From the NCBI GenBank assembly GCA_023411815.1, contig JAEYOJ010000066.1, positions 32,578-96,577 of the forward strand: a stretch of 64,000 bases of DNA, written 5' to 3'. Positions within the stretch are counted from its first letter, which is position 1, and each line of letters starts with the position of its first letter. Below, piece after piece: positions 42,648 to 53,239 of this stretch. Below the pieces are notes generated by a model that was not told the origin of the DNA, did not search any database, and was given only the letters and a program-made list of their open reading frames with translations. This DNA comes from Pseudomonadota bacterium. GTDB taxonomy: Bacteria; Desulfobacterota; Desulfovibrionia; Desulfovibrionales; Desulfovibrionaceae. The translations under genes were made by a program, and so were the position numbers.

Positions 42648-43847
42648 CTACGCCCCTCGGCCTGTTTTCTCAAGGACCCACGGCAGCAGTTCGTGCCCCT
42701 TGGAGAGACGCACGCCGAGCTCGGCTGAGAGTTCGCTGAACTCTCCCACGCCCGAGGGTTCGGAACATCCGGGCCAGCTGAGCAGGAAGGGTACAGGGTC
42801 GGCATGGTGGGTCTTGAGGGCGATGGGCGTCAGGTGGTCGCAGGTCACCAGGATGGCCGCGGGCTCGCCGGCCAGGGCCTCGCGCAGCGGGGCGACGATC
42901 AACCGGTCGAAACGGTTGATGGCTTCCACCTTGCAGTCGATGTCGCCTCCGTGGCCGCACTCGTCCGGGCCTTCCAGGTGCACGAACACGAAATCCCCGT
43001 GGCTGAGGAAGTCGAGCGCCGCCTTCACCTTGCCGGCGTAGTTCGTATCCAGCAGGCCCGTTGCCCCGGGTACGTTCAGCACCTCCATGCCCGCGGCCCG
43101 GCCAAGGCCCTTGATCAAGTCCACGGCCGAGATGACTGCGCCTTTCAGTCCGTAGGTCTGCTCGAAAGAGGGCAGACGCAAGGGGCGTCCCTGGCCCCAG
43201 GGCCAGATGGCGTTGGCTTTGGTGTCGTTGTCAGGATCCTCGGCAAGCCAGTGCGAGGCGCGCATGACCAGCTCATGAAGTGGAGGATTGGCCCTGAACG
43301 ACTCCATGGAGGCGGCGATGGATTTGTCGGTGATGTCGTGAGGAGGCTGGACGTGGATTCCTGATTCGTCTCTCCCTGCCGCGCCTTTCTGCACCAGCAG
43401 ATGACGGTACTGAACGCCGGGATGGAACGTGAACCGCGGGCCGCCAAAACGCATCTGCAGACCCTTGAGGAGCGGCATGGCCTTCTCGGTGGTTATATGC
43501 CCCGCCGAGTAGTCGCGCATGAAACCGTTGACCGACAGTTCGCTGACCGAAACGAGGTTGCACCGCCAGACTAGATCGTCGTCGGCCAGTTCCAGTCCTT
43601 GGGCAGCGGCCTCTATGGGGCCTCGGCCCGTATGGTGGGTGGCCGGGTTGAAGCCCAGCAGGGCCATGTTGGCCACGTCCGAGCCGGGAGGCATGCCTGC
43701 CGGTACCGTCCGGCAGGTGCCGACGATGCCCTGCCTGGCGAGGGCGTCCATGTGCGGGGTCACGGCCGCCTGCAGAGGCGTGCGCGCATTGAGCTCGTCC
43801 AAGGGCCAGTCGCCCATGCCGTCGGCTATCAGGAACAGATACTTCAT
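42648..43847 (-). CDS. apgM: Cofactor-independent phosphoglycerate mutase, archaeal type
   Basis: Interconverts 3- and 2-phosphoglycerate in glycolysis and gluconeogenesis. It is 399 residues, close to the archaeal aPGAM class and shorter than the usual bacterial GpmI (about 510). The alkaline-phosphatase-superfamily metal motif LFLIADGMGDWP is at the N-terminus, the Ser-nucleophile loop is GSDVANMALLG, and metal ligands follow in HLEGPDECGHGG and TCDHLTP. The start ATG 43847 has only a weak AAGG. It lies downstream of the small DUF1328 gene on the same strand. Confidence 0.92.
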   Translation of the reverse strand: MKYLFLIADGMGDWPLDELNARTPLQAAVTPHMDALARQGIVGTCRTVPAGMPPGSDVANMALLGFNPATHHTGRGPIEAAAQGLELADDDLVWRCNLVSVSELSVNGFMRDYSAGHITTEKAMPLLKGLQMRFGGPRFTFHPGVQYRHLLVQKGAAGRDESGIHVQPPHDITDKSIAASMESFRANPPLHELVMRASHWLAEDPDNDTKANAIWPWGQGRPLRLPSFEQTYGLKGAVISAVDLIKGLGRAAGMEVLNVPGATGLLDTNYAGKVKAALDFLSHGDFVFVHLEGPDECGHGGDIDCKVEAINRFDRLIVAPLREALAGEPAAILVTCDHLTPIALKTHHADPVPFLLSWPGCSEPSGVGEFSELSAELGVRLSKGHELLPWVLEKTGRGA

Positions 43848-43948
43848 GCCTTGCCCGCGCCTCCATCAACAATTTCGTGCGAAAACGCGAGATCATACGT
43901 ACTTGCGCCCCGTCTCGCAAGCGTGGGCACGTAGCCTGGCGCGCCGGC

Positions 43949-44122
43949 TCAGTAAACGGCCATGGCGGCCAAGACGATGAAGAGAATGGCCAGCAAGAGC
44001 ATAATGACGAATAGGACGACAAGGAATTTCGCTACGCCCCTGCTGAATCTGGCCGCGCCGGTGAAGCCGAGGAAACCGAAGATGATGGATAGGATGAAGA
44101 AGATAAGCGCCCATTTGAGCAT
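43949..44122 (-). CDS. DUF1328 small membrane protein
   Basis: A 57-residue protein with two membrane helices (about 3-22 and 32-56) joined by the motif GFTGAARFSRGVAK, the pattern of the DUF1328/YtjA family. AGGAGG six bases before ATG 44122 fixes the start; the longer open frame is rejected. Family members are common but their function is unknown, perhaps envelope stress. It is 101 bases upstream of apgM on the same strand. Confidence 0.85.
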   Translation of the reverse strand: MLKWALIFFILSIIFGFLGFTGAARFSRGVAKFLVVLFVIMLLLAILFIVLAAMAVY

Positions 44123-44442
44123 GCCGCACCTCCTGGCCTCAAGATAGCAGAGGGGCAGGGCCGCGCCCAGGCCGGAATGGGTATTACGCGCTCCGGTATT
44201 TCTCACGCCGCGAGTCGGCGCCATCGCAGGCTATGGATACTTGCCAGACGCTGCATCCCACCCTCCGCCGACACATCCACGACCGCGTCAAGGCTGCCCG
44301 CCTGGGGCTAACGGCAGCTTCCTCTTGCCTGAAGGCCATGAAGGAGTTTAGCCTCTCCGCTTCCTTTTCAATATGGGCGTGAAGCGCCTTCGGCGGCTGC
44401 ATGCCGCAGGCGGTCCGCGAGACAATAGGGAGCACTGTGAAG

Positions 44443-44925
44443 ATGGAATTGGTGATTCGCCCGGCCACCCGTGACGACGTGCCGCTCGTGCTGACGTTCA
44501 TCAAGAATTTGGCCGAGTACGAACGGTTGTCCCACGAAGTCACGGCCACGGAACAGGACCTTGCCGATACGCTCTTCGGCCCCCGGCCTGGAGCCGAAGT
44601 CCTGTTAGGCTTTGCGTCCGGCGAGCCGGCCGCCTTTGCCCTGTTCTTTTCCAATTATTCTACTTTCTTGGGGAAGCCGGGTATCTACCTGGAGGATCTT
44701 TTCGTGCGGCCCGCCTGGCGCGGCAAGGGCTTCGGCAAGGCCATGCTGTCGGCCGTGGCGAGAACGGCGGTGGAGCGGGGCTGCGGACGCCTGGAGTGGT
44801 CCTGTCTGGATTGGAACGAGCCGTCCATCGGCTTCTACAAATCCCTGGGCGCGCAAGCCATGGATGAATGGACCGTGTACCGGCTGACGGGCAACACGCT
44901 GAAGGGCTTCGCGGGCGCGGAGTGA
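44443..44925 (+). CDS. GNAT-family N-acetyltransferase
   Basis: A 160-residue acetyltransferase resembling the diamine/spermidine and SAT-type group: the N-terminus LVIRPATRDDVPLVL, YLEDLFVRPAWRGKGFGKAML with the acetyl-CoA pyrophosphate loop, and the C-terminal WNEPSIGFYKSLGA. The acceptor is not known. GTG 44437 (GGGAG four bases upstream) or ATG 44443 may be the start. It converges with the heptosyltransferase pair, only 7 bases from the stop of the next gene on the minus strand. Confidence 0.85.
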   Translation: MELVIRPATRDDVPLVLTFIKNLAEYERLSHEVTATEQDLADTLFGPRPGAEVLLGFASGEPAAFALFFSNYSTFLGKPGIYLEDLFVRPAWRGKGFGKAMLSAVARTAVERGCGRLEWSCLDWNEPSIGFYKSLGAQAMDEWTVYRLTGNTLKGFAGAE

Positions 44926-44932
44926 TCCGCCA

Positions 44933-46009
44933 TTAGTCCCGAGTGGCGCTGGCAGCGCGCATGAGCGCCTGAAAGACCTCCTCGGGGGTGATCGAAGCAA
45001 GGCACTCACGGCCGCGTGCGCAGCCGCTGCCGCCGTGCAGGGAGCAGGGGCGGCACGGCAGCGTCCGTTCCAGGACAGCATCGTGCTCCCCGGAGGGAAA
45101 GAAGCCCCAGGCGCGGGTAGTGGGACCGAAAAGGGCGGCCACCGGCGTGCCCACGGCCGTGGCCATGTGCATGGGGCCGGAGTCGCCCGTGACGCATACG
45201 TCGCAGGCCGCCAGCAGGGCGCAGCTACCGCGCAGGTCCGAGCCTCCGGTGAGGTCTCTGGCCCCGGCGCGTTCGCGCAGGAATGGCGCGCGGTCATGGC
45301 CGATGACTATCCAATCCCAGCCGCTGTCCTCCAGCAGATCCACCAGACGGAACCAGTTTTCGTGCGGCCAGGCCTTGGCCGCGTGAGTGGCGTAGGGATG
45401 CAGGGCAGCCAGGGGGCGCTGGCCGTCGCTCACGCCTCGTTCCATCAGGAATATGCGCGCCTGGGCCAGCTCGCGTTCATGCAGGAAAACCCTGGGCCGC
45501 AGTTGCTCGGGAGACGGCGCGGTGGAGTCCAGGGCCATGGCGTAACGCTGGGGCACGCTGCTCTGGCCAAGCCTGCGGCCGGCCCAGTCGAACCGGCCAA
45601 GGCGGTAGAGCCTGCGCAGCAGGGAGTGCTTTGGGTAGCGCCTGACCTGTCCTTTCCACATGGAGGCCAACAGCAGGGAGCGGCCGGTCCCGTGCAGGTC
45701 CACGAGCAGGCGGTCGCCGTACGTCTTCGCGATTTCGTTGGCGGTCCTGAACCAGCGGTCGAGTCCCTGGGGGTTGATGCCCACCACGCGTTCCACAGCC
45801 GGATGATGGTTGAAGAGCTTGGCAAAGGCCTCGCGCGTGATGACCGTGAAGCGCATGTTGCGTGTGTGGTGCCACCAGTCGAGCACGCCCGTGGTGAGCA
45901 CCACGTCGCCCAGGGCGCTCAGGCGAAACACTGCTGCATGCTTCAATTCACCCGACTGCCCGACTCCTGGTGCCGCCTCATGCACGACAACGCGTCCCGG
46001 ACCGCTCAC
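44933..46009 (-). CDS. Glycosyltransferase family 9 (heptosyltransferase-like)
   Basis: A 358-residue GT9 enzyme, related to the ADP-heptose:LPS heptosyltransferases. FRLSALGDVVLTT is at the N-terminus, the nucleotide-binding HPYATHAAKAWP and GDSGPMHMATAVGTPVAALFGPT lie in the C-terminal half, and CxxC-type cysteines are in CRPCSLHGGSGC. The start is GTG 46009, which overlaps the stop of the gene upstream (GTGA) and has GAGG seven bases before it; ATG 46048 lies inside the previous gene. It probably adds sugar to the inner core of lipopolysaccharide. Confidence 0.85.
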   Translation of the reverse strand: MSGPGRVVVHEAAPGVGQSGELKHAAVFRLSALGDVVLTTGVLDWWHHTRNMRFTVITREAFAKLFNHHPAVERVVGINPQGLDRWFRTANEIAKTYGDRLLVDLHGTGRSLLLASMWKGQVRRYPKHSLLRRLYRLGRFDWAGRRLGQSSVPQRYAMALDSTAPSPEQLRPRVFLHERELAQARIFLMERGVSDGQRPLAALHPYATHAAKAWPHENWFRLVDLLEDSGWDWIVIGHDRAPFLRERAGARDLTGGSDLRGSCALLAACDVCVTGDSGPMHMATAVGTPVAALFGPTTRAWGFFPSGEHDAVLERTLPCRPCSLHGGSGCARGRECLASITPEEVFQALMRAASATRD

Positions 46010-47073
46010 GCTCTTACCTCGGCCAATACCTTCCGAACGGCCTGCCAAGCCTGTTCAGGCATTATGCGCTTCATGCACTCGTGATGCCCTTTGGGGCATT
46101 GCCGGTGGCCGTGCAGGCCGCAAGGGCGGCAGTCCACGTCGACCTCAAGCACAAGCGAGCGTGGCCCCCGAGGGAAGAAGCCGAAACGCTCCACTGTGGG
46201 GCCGAACATGGCCACGACCGGAACGTGCTGAGCCCAGGCCAGATGCATGGGGCCGGAGTCATTGCTCACATATGCCGACAGTCGCGCCAGGTAGGCTGCC
46301 AGCGCTGGCAACTTGAGCTTTCCGGAAAGGTTGATCACGGCCTTATCGGCTCCATGGCGCGCTTCGGCAAGGACCTGGGCGGCCACGGACTCTTCGCCCG
46401 GACCGGCAAAGACCATGGCGCGCAGGCCATTCTCCACGACCAGGTCGAGCAGCTGGGCGTAATGCTCCGCAGGCCAGCGCTTGGTCGGCCAGACACTGCC
46501 GGGATGCAGTCCGACGACCTGTGTCGCGGGATCGTCCAGACCGTGCTCCCGCCAGAAGCGGGCCGCATCCTCCACGGCTTCTGCCGGTGGAGTGAAATGC
46601 GGCCACTGCTCATCGGCCGGGATGCCCAAGGGGATGAGCAGGCGGTTCAGGCGCTCGATTTCATGAAGATGCCCGAAGCGGCGGTCCACGACCTGCGTGT
46701 AAGCCAGACGGTTGAACCAGGGCGTGGAGTAGCCGATGCGCACGGGCGCTCCCGCGGCCTGGGCCACAAGGGCGCTGCGCAGGCTGCGATGGGTCGAGAT
46801 CCACAGATCGAAGCCCATGGGCCGTAAGGTCTTGCCGTAACGCCACGCTCCGGGCAGACTGGCTTGTGCGCCGCGCTTGTCGAACTCGTGCACGCCGGCT
46901 AGGCAGGACTGGCCGGCATAGAGCCCGCCGAAGCCCCGGCGTACGAAGAAGTGGATGCGCGCGGCGGGATAAGCACGGGCAAGGGCCTGCAAAAGCGGCA
47001 GCGTCAACACGCTGTCGCCCAGATAGGCGGTTTGCCAAACACCGATGGTACTGAAAGGGATATTGCTCGTCAT
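46006..47073 (-). CDS. waaF: Lipopolysaccharide heptosyltransferase II-like
   Basis: A 355-residue GT9 enzyme with the WaaF-type features: QTAYLGDSVLTLPLLQAL, HPGSVWPTKRWPAEHY at the donor site and the end pattern SNDSGPMHLAWAQHVPVVAMFGPT. It would transfer heptose to the LPS core. The symbol is a best guess, because WaaC and related enzymes share the fold. It is translationally coupled to the second GT9 gene. The ribosome-binding site at ATG 47073 is weak. Confidence 0.8.
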   Translation of the reverse strand: MTSNIPFSTIGVWQTAYLGDSVLTLPLLQALARAYPAARIHFFVRRGFGGLYAGQSCLAGVHEFDKRGAQASLPGAWRYGKTLRPMGFDLWISTHRSLRSALVAQAAGAPVRIGYSTPWFNRLAYTQVVDRRFGHLHEIERLNRLLIPLGIPADEQWPHFTPPAEAVEDAARFWREHGLDDPATQVVGLHPGSVWPTKRWPAEHYAQLLDLVVENGLRAMVFAGPGEESVAAQVLAEARHGADKAVINLSGKLKLPALAAYLARLSAYVSNDSGPMHLAWAQHVPVVAMFGPTVERFGFFPRGPRSLVLEVDVDCRPCGLHGHRQCPKGHHECMKRIMPEQAWQAVRKVLAEVRA

Positions 47074-47235
47074 GTCCAGGGCAGATCAATGCGGCAGAAG
47101 GCCTTGCGAGTCAAGTACGGGGCTGTAAAGGCTGCTTGCGATGGACAGGGTCATCTGCTAGGTAATTCAGAATCATTCTGTGTGGAGTGATTCATTGTCT
47201 AACCACCACCCGCCAAGGCGGTTCAACGCAGCATC

Positions 47236-48336
47236 ATGTTCGAGCTCATCCTGGCCATGGGGCTTGCCGCGGGCATATCGTTCATCTGCTCTGTGAGTGA
47301 GGCGGTCTTGTACTCCGTGCCCTTGAGCAGGATAGAAGACCTGCGCAGGCAGAAGAGGAAGTCGGGCGAGACGCTCTCCCAGCTCCGCGAAAACATAGAG
47401 CGCCCCATCACCGCCATCCTGACCCTGAACACCATCGCCAACACGGCGGGTGCATCCATCGCCGGAGCGGCCGCGGCCAGAGTTTTCGGAGCCGAGGCCC
47501 TGCCTCTGTTCGTGGTTGTCTTCACCGCGATCATTCTTATCTTTTCCGAAATCATCCCCAAGACGTTGGGGGTGAGCTATACGCGGACCCTTGCCCCGCT
47601 GCTGGCCGGGCCCATCAAATTCACGATTCTGGCCATGAACCCGCTCATATGGGCCCTCGGATTGCTGGCGAGGCTTGTCAAGGGCAGGGGACGCGGGCCG
47701 CAGACCACGGAAGACGACATACGGGCCACTGTCAGCCTGGTGCGCAAGGCCGGACTCATCAAGCCCTATGAGGAAATGTCCATCCGCAACATCCTGTCCC
47801 TGGATCAGAAGACCGTGGAACAGATCATGACTCCGCGTACGGTGGTATTTTCCCTGCCGGTGGAGCTGACGGTTGCACAGGCCAGGGCGACCACCGAGCT
47901 CTGGCCGCACAGCCGCATACCCGTGTATGAAGGCGAGGACCGCGAGGACATCGTAGGCCTGGTGTACCGGAGGGAACTGCTGGAGGCCCTGGCCAACGAC
48001 CAGGATGATTTGCGCCTGGAGCGCATGATGAAACCAGTGGAGTTCGTCCTGGAGACCACGACCCTGGACAAAGTGCTCAATAAGTTCTTAGAATCCAGGA
48101 ACCATCTGCTGGTGGTTTTGGACGAGTATGGCGGACTCTCGGGGGTAATCACCCTGGAGGACGTGCTTGAGGAAATATTGGGCAAAGAGATCGTGGACGA
48201 AACCGACCAGGTCGTCGATATGAGAGAGCTGGCGCGCTCGCGCAAGGAAAGCCTGGTGCGCGGCTCTGGACGCGAGCCCGGCGGGCGCTCGGCGCAACGT
48301 GAAGAGATTCCCCTTCCATGGAGGTTCCATGAATAA
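47236..48336 (+). CDS. CNNM/CorC-type membrane protein with CBS domains
   Basis: A 366-residue protein of the hemolysin-C/CNNM family. A DUF21 membrane domain with about four helices (1-150; SEIIPKTLG is the family mark) is followed by a pair of CBS domains (about 200-325; MTPRTVVFSLP, DEYGGLSGVITLEDVLEEILG). The extra C-terminal transporter-associated domain is missing, so it is shorter than many relatives. It is probably a metal-ion transporter or regulator. The 3' end overlaps ccmE by eight bases, so it is in the ccm operon; the ribosome-binding site is poor. Confidence 0.9.
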   Translation: MFELILAMGLAAGISFICSVSEAVLYSVPLSRIEDLRRQKRKSGETLSQLRENIERPITAILTLNTIANTAGASIAGAAAARVFGAEALPLFVVVFTAIILIFSEIIPKTLGVSYTRTLAPLLAGPIKFTILAMNPLIWALGLLARLVKGRGRGPQTTEDDIRATVSLVRKAGLIKPYEEMSIRNILSLDQKTVEQIMTPRTVVFSLPVELTVAQARATTELWPHSRIPVYEGEDREDIVGLVYRRELLEALANDQDDLRLERMMKPVEFVLETTTLDKVLNKFLESRNHLLVVLDEYGGLSGVITLEDVLEEILGKEIVDETDQVVDMRELARSRKESLVRGSGREPGGRSAQREEIPLPWRFHE

Positions 48337-48745
48337 GGCTAAGAGCGGCAAAGGCATCTATATCGCGGCCCTCGTGCTGTTTCTCGGCGGACTCGGCTAT
48401 CTGCTGTTCTCCGGCCTTTCGAGTGGAAGTGTATATTTTCTGAATGTATCCGAAGCTTTGGCAATGGATACAGGAAAACTCTCCCAGGCAAGGCTTTTCG
48501 GCACTGTGGCCGCGGATGATCTGCACGCCAAGGAAGGCGGTTTGGGTGTGATTTTCCAGCTTGTGGACAAGGAAGACGCGAGCAAGCGCATCCGGGTCGA
48601 TTACGGCGGAGCCGTGCCGGACACGTTCAAGCCCGGAGTGGAGGTCATCGTTGAAGGCGGCCTCGATCCGCAGTCGCAAGTCTTTTCGGCCTCGATGCTC
48701 ATGACCAAGTGTCCGTCCAAGTATGAAAAGGAAAACCGGAGCTGA
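48329..48745 (+). CDS. ccmE: Heme chaperone CcmE, cysteine variant
   Basis: CcmE carries heme in the periplasm for cytochrome c assembly. It is 138 residues with one N-terminal membrane helix (about 9-28) and the beta-barrel domain. The heme-binding motif, normally HxxxY, is CPSKY here (Cys128, Tyr132). This matches the CcmE variant known from Desulfovibrio and archaea in which heme is bound by cysteine. ATG 48329 has GGAGG four bases upstream and overlaps the previous gene. A 271-base gap and a promoter separate it from ccmF. Confidence 0.92.
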   Translation: MNKAKSGKGIYIAALVLFLGGLGYLLFSGLSSGSVYFLNVSEALAMDTGKLSQARLFGTVAADDLHAKEGGLGVIFQLVDKEDASKRIRVDYGGAVPDTFKPGVEVIVEGGLDPQSQVFSASMLMTKCPSKYEKENRS

Positions 48746-48952
48746 TGCCGCTCCAGATATGTTATTGGCCGCTGAGGCAGCTGCCCTGCCGGCAAGGCGT
48801 GCTGTGCCCATGAGCAACGCGGATCCGGACCGGGCTGGCGCGGGGGCATGGGAGGTGCGGATACCTTTCCCTAGCATGCTCCGCACGCCTCGAAGCGTTG
48901 TGGCCCTATTCGCCTGGCGTTTGCTGCCGAGTCCATGGGAGTTCGCCAGCGG

Positions 48953-48981
48953 TTGAGTTTATTTCCGTAGCAGTCTATCTT
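48953..48981 (+). promoter_or_regulatory. Probable promoter of ccmF operon
   Basis: TTGAGT (48953-48958), 17-base spacer, TATCTT (48976-48981), with the ccmF ATG at 49017. Confidence 0.5.
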
Positions 48982-49016
48982 CCCCACGCCCTGAGACCTT
49001 TTCCGATGGAGCGAGC

Positions 49017-50927
<1,911 letters not shown>

Positions 50928-50952
50928 TCCGGGTGATGCGATTGGAGCCTGC

Positions 50953-51624
50953 ATGAGCGGAGCGGATCACGTGCTGCTCACCCTGCGCGGCGTGGGCAAG
51001 CTGTACGGTCGCAAGCTCGTCTTCAAGGGCGTGACCCTGGATGTGCGCGCTGGCGAGGTCTGGCTGGTCGTAGGCCCGAACGGCGCCGGCAAGTCCACGC
51101 TGCTTGGCATCATGGCCGGACTCGTGCGTCCCACGACCGGCAGCCGGGAGTTGCATATCGGGCAGGATAAGCTGGCCTACCTGGGGCACCAGACGTTTCT
51201 CTATCCGCGGCTCACGGCGCGCGAGAACCTGGTCTTCTGGGCGCGCATGTACGGCCGCAAGCCTCAGGCCGACCAGATCGACGCAGCGCTGGAGCGCGCC
51301 GGGCTGGGCAAGGCGGCAGAGGAGCAGGCCGGGCGCTTCTCGCGCGGCATGGCCCAGCGATTGTCCTTGGCGCGGGTTTTTCTTGTGGAACCGAGCCTCA
51401 TATTCCTGGACGAGCCGGGTACGGGCCTTGACGCCCGCTCCATGCAGACTCTGCGGAGTGAGATCGGCGCAGCCCGCGAACGGGGCGTGGCCCTGGTCTG
51501 GATCAGTCATCAGGTTGCCGCGGACCTGCCCCTGGCCGACCGGGTCCTGGCTCTAGGTGAAAACCGGGTGAGCTATGCCGGGCCGGCTTCCGGCTTCGAG
51601 CCCACGGAGAGCATGCTGTGCTGA
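50953..51624 (+). CDS. ccmA: Heme exporter ATP-binding protein CcmA
   Basis: The ABC-type ATPase of the CcmABCD complex, which releases holo-CcmE. It is 223 residues with Walker A GPNGAGKST (about 40-48), the signature FSRGMAQRLSL (LSGGQ equivalent, with a departure from the consensus typical of CcmA) and Walker B LIFLDEPGTGLD. GGAG five bases before ATG 50953 fixes the start. It overlaps ccmB by seven bases. Confidence 0.94.
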   Translation: MSGADHVLLTLRGVGKLYGRKLVFKGVTLDVRAGEVWLVVGPNGAGKSTLLGIMAGLVRPTTGSRELHIGQDKLAYLGHQTFLYPRLTARENLVFWARMYGRKPQADQIDAALERAGLGKAAEEQAGRFSRGMAQRLSLARVFLVEPSLIFLDEPGTGLDARSMQTLRSEIGAARERGVALVWISHQVAADLPLADRVLALGENRVSYAGPASGFEPTESMLC

Positions 51625-52295
51625 GCCGCGCCCGTGCAATCGCCGCCAAGGATTTGCGCTTGGTTCTCGCGGGAGGGCAGGGCCTTTCTCAGGCCGCGCT
51701 GCTCGGCCTGCTGCTCATCTTCGTCTTCAGCCTGGCGACTCCGGTGGGCCAGACAATGCCTGCCCAGGGGGCGGCAGCAGTCTTTTGGCTTTCCAGCGCT
51801 TTTGGCCTGGTGCTTGTCTTCAACACATTGTACGGGCTCGAGGAGGCTGGCGGAGCGCGCATCGGGCTGTTGCTCTCACCGGCGCCCGTGCATGCCGTCT
51901 GGTTGGGGAAGGCCATGGCGGGCCTGGTCTTGCTTTTGATGATCCAGGTCGTGTTTGGCCCTGCCGTGGTGGTCTTCTTGGGGCAGGATGTGCAGGGCTC
52001 CCCCCTGCCTGTGCTTGCAACGGTGCTCGCCGTTGACTGGGGCCTGGCGGTGCTGGGCTCGCTGCTGGGTGCCCTGTCTCAAGGGCAGGCCGGCCGTGAG
52101 TCGCTCCTGTCCATTGCCCTGTTTCCGCTGTTGATCCCGGTGCTCCTGGCCGGCATTCGCATCGGGGCCGGCTTGTTCGCGCCGGCGCCGGATGGCGATG
52201 CATCCGGCTGGCTCGGCCTCGTGCTGGGTTTCGATGCCATGTTCACGGCCGCCGCCGTGGTGTTGTTTCCCTTCGTATTCACCGGAGAGGAGTAA
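51618..52295 (+). CDS. ccmB: Heme exporter membrane protein CcmB
   Basis: The membrane partner of CcmA; 225 residues with six predicted helices. It begins MLSRARAIAAKDLRL and has FSLATPVG and FNTLYGLEEAGG, regions shared by CcmB proteins. The start is GTG at 51618, inside the end of ccmA, so it is coupled. The stop is three bases before the ccmC start codon. Confidence 0.9.
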   Translation: MLSRARAIAAKDLRLVLAGGQGLSQAALLGLLLIFVFSLATPVGQTMPAQGAAAVFWLSSAFGLVLVFNTLYGLEEAGGARIGLLLSPAPVHAVWLGKAMAGLVLLLMIQVVFGPAVVVFLGQDVQGSPLPVLATVLAVDWGLAVLGSLLGALSQGQAGRESLLSIALFPLLIPVLLAGIRIGAGLFAPAPDGDASGWLGLVLGFDAMFTAAAVVLFPFVFTGEE

Positions 52296-52298
52296 GAC

Positions 52299-52970
52299 GT
52301 GTCGCGCGCGGGAATTTTCGCCCTGGCCTCCGTTCCGGCGCTGCTGGTCGGCCAGTGGTTCATCTGGGTGTATGCGCCGGTGGAGCAGACCATGGGTCTG
52401 GTGCAGAAGATCTTCTACATGCACCTGCCCTTGGCCTGGTGGGCCATGTTCAGCTTTTTCATGGTGTTCGCGTGCAGCGGGCTGTATCTCCTGCGGCGCA
52501 AGGACAGCTTCGACCTGCTGGCCGGCGCCGCCGCCGAGCTTGGCGTGCTCTTCTCCGGTCTGGCGCTGGCCACTGGCTCCATCTGGGGCCGGGCTGCCTG
52601 GAACGTCTGGTGGACCTGGGATCCTCGTCTGACCACGACGTTGATCATGTGGTTCATCTATGCGGCATACCTGGTGCTGCGCGGCGCGCCGCTGGGCGGA
52701 GAGCGTCGGGCCATGGCCTGCGCCGTGCTCGGCATCGTTGGCTTCCTGGATGTTCCGCTGGTGTTTTATTCGGCGCGCATGTGGCGTTCCATCCATCCGG
52801 CCGTCCTGGGCAGCCAGGGCGGAGGCATGGAGCCGGAGATGTGGCATGCGGTATTTGCCAACCTCGGGGCGGTGGGCCTGTTGTGGCTGGCGCTGCTCAT
52901 GTTGCGCTACAGCCAGCTTGCCGCCGCGCGTCGCATCGAGGGGTTGGCCGCTGCCCGCCAATGGGACTAG
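52299..52970 (+). CDS. ccmC: Heme delivery protein CcmC
   Basis: Transfers heme to CcmE; 223 residues, six membrane helices. The WWD motif WGRAAWNVWWTWDPRLT lies at about 96-112, with conserved histidines His42 (YMHLP) and the one in SIHPAVL. The start is GTG 52299 with AGGAG six bases upstream. It is followed by 108 non-coding bases and then ccmD. Confidence 0.94.
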   Translation: MSRAGIFALASVPALLVGQWFIWVYAPVEQTMGLVQKIFYMHLPLAWWAMFSFFMVFACSGLYLLRRKDSFDLLAGAAAELGVLFSGLALATGSIWGRAAWNVWWTWDPRLTTTLIMWFIYAAYLVLRGAPLGGERRAMACAVLGIVGFLDVPLVFYSARMWRSIHPAVLGSQGGGMEPEMWHAVFANLGAVGLLWLALLMLRYSQLAAARRIEGLAAARQWD

Positions 52971-53078
52971 GGATATAAGTGGAAGGCGTAGGCCAAGGCG
53001 TCCCATGCGCTTAATGCCTGTGCAGAAAGTCGCCTTGCGTATGGATTTCAAGGCTTGCCAATACGGAAAGGAGCGCCG

Positions 53079-53231
53079 ATGACTGCGAGCGGATACATCT
53101 GGACTGCCAATTGCCTGGTCTGGGCGGCTCTGGGCCTGTACGTGTTCTGGATGTCGCGCAAGGCCGCTGAGATCGACCGGCGACTTGCGCAGCTTGAACT
53201 GGTGAGTGAACTCAGTTCAGGCAAGGAGTAG
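53079..53231 (+). CDS. ccmD: Small CcmD protein
   Basis: A 50-residue protein of the CcmD type. One membrane helix (about 5-25, YIWTANCLVWAALGLYVFW) is followed by a charged helix AEIDRRLAQLE, just after ccmC as usual. AAGGAG lies six bases before ATG. The gene is easily missed because of its size. CcmD helps CcmABC release heme-loaded CcmE. Confidence 0.88.
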   Translation: MTASGYIWTANCLVWAALGLYVFWMSRKAAEIDRRLAQLELVSELSSGKE

Positions 53232-53239
53232 GAGGAATC

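Noticed and set aside
44233..44382. 49-residue plus-strand frame MDTCQTLHPTLRRHIHDRV before the acetyltransferase gene
   Set aside because: Weak upstream signal and no other support; possible but not strong enough to call.
48723..48956. 77-codon frame overlapping the ccmE end
   Set aside because: Its start lies inside ccmE with a poor ribosome-binding site and the product has no recognisable pattern.
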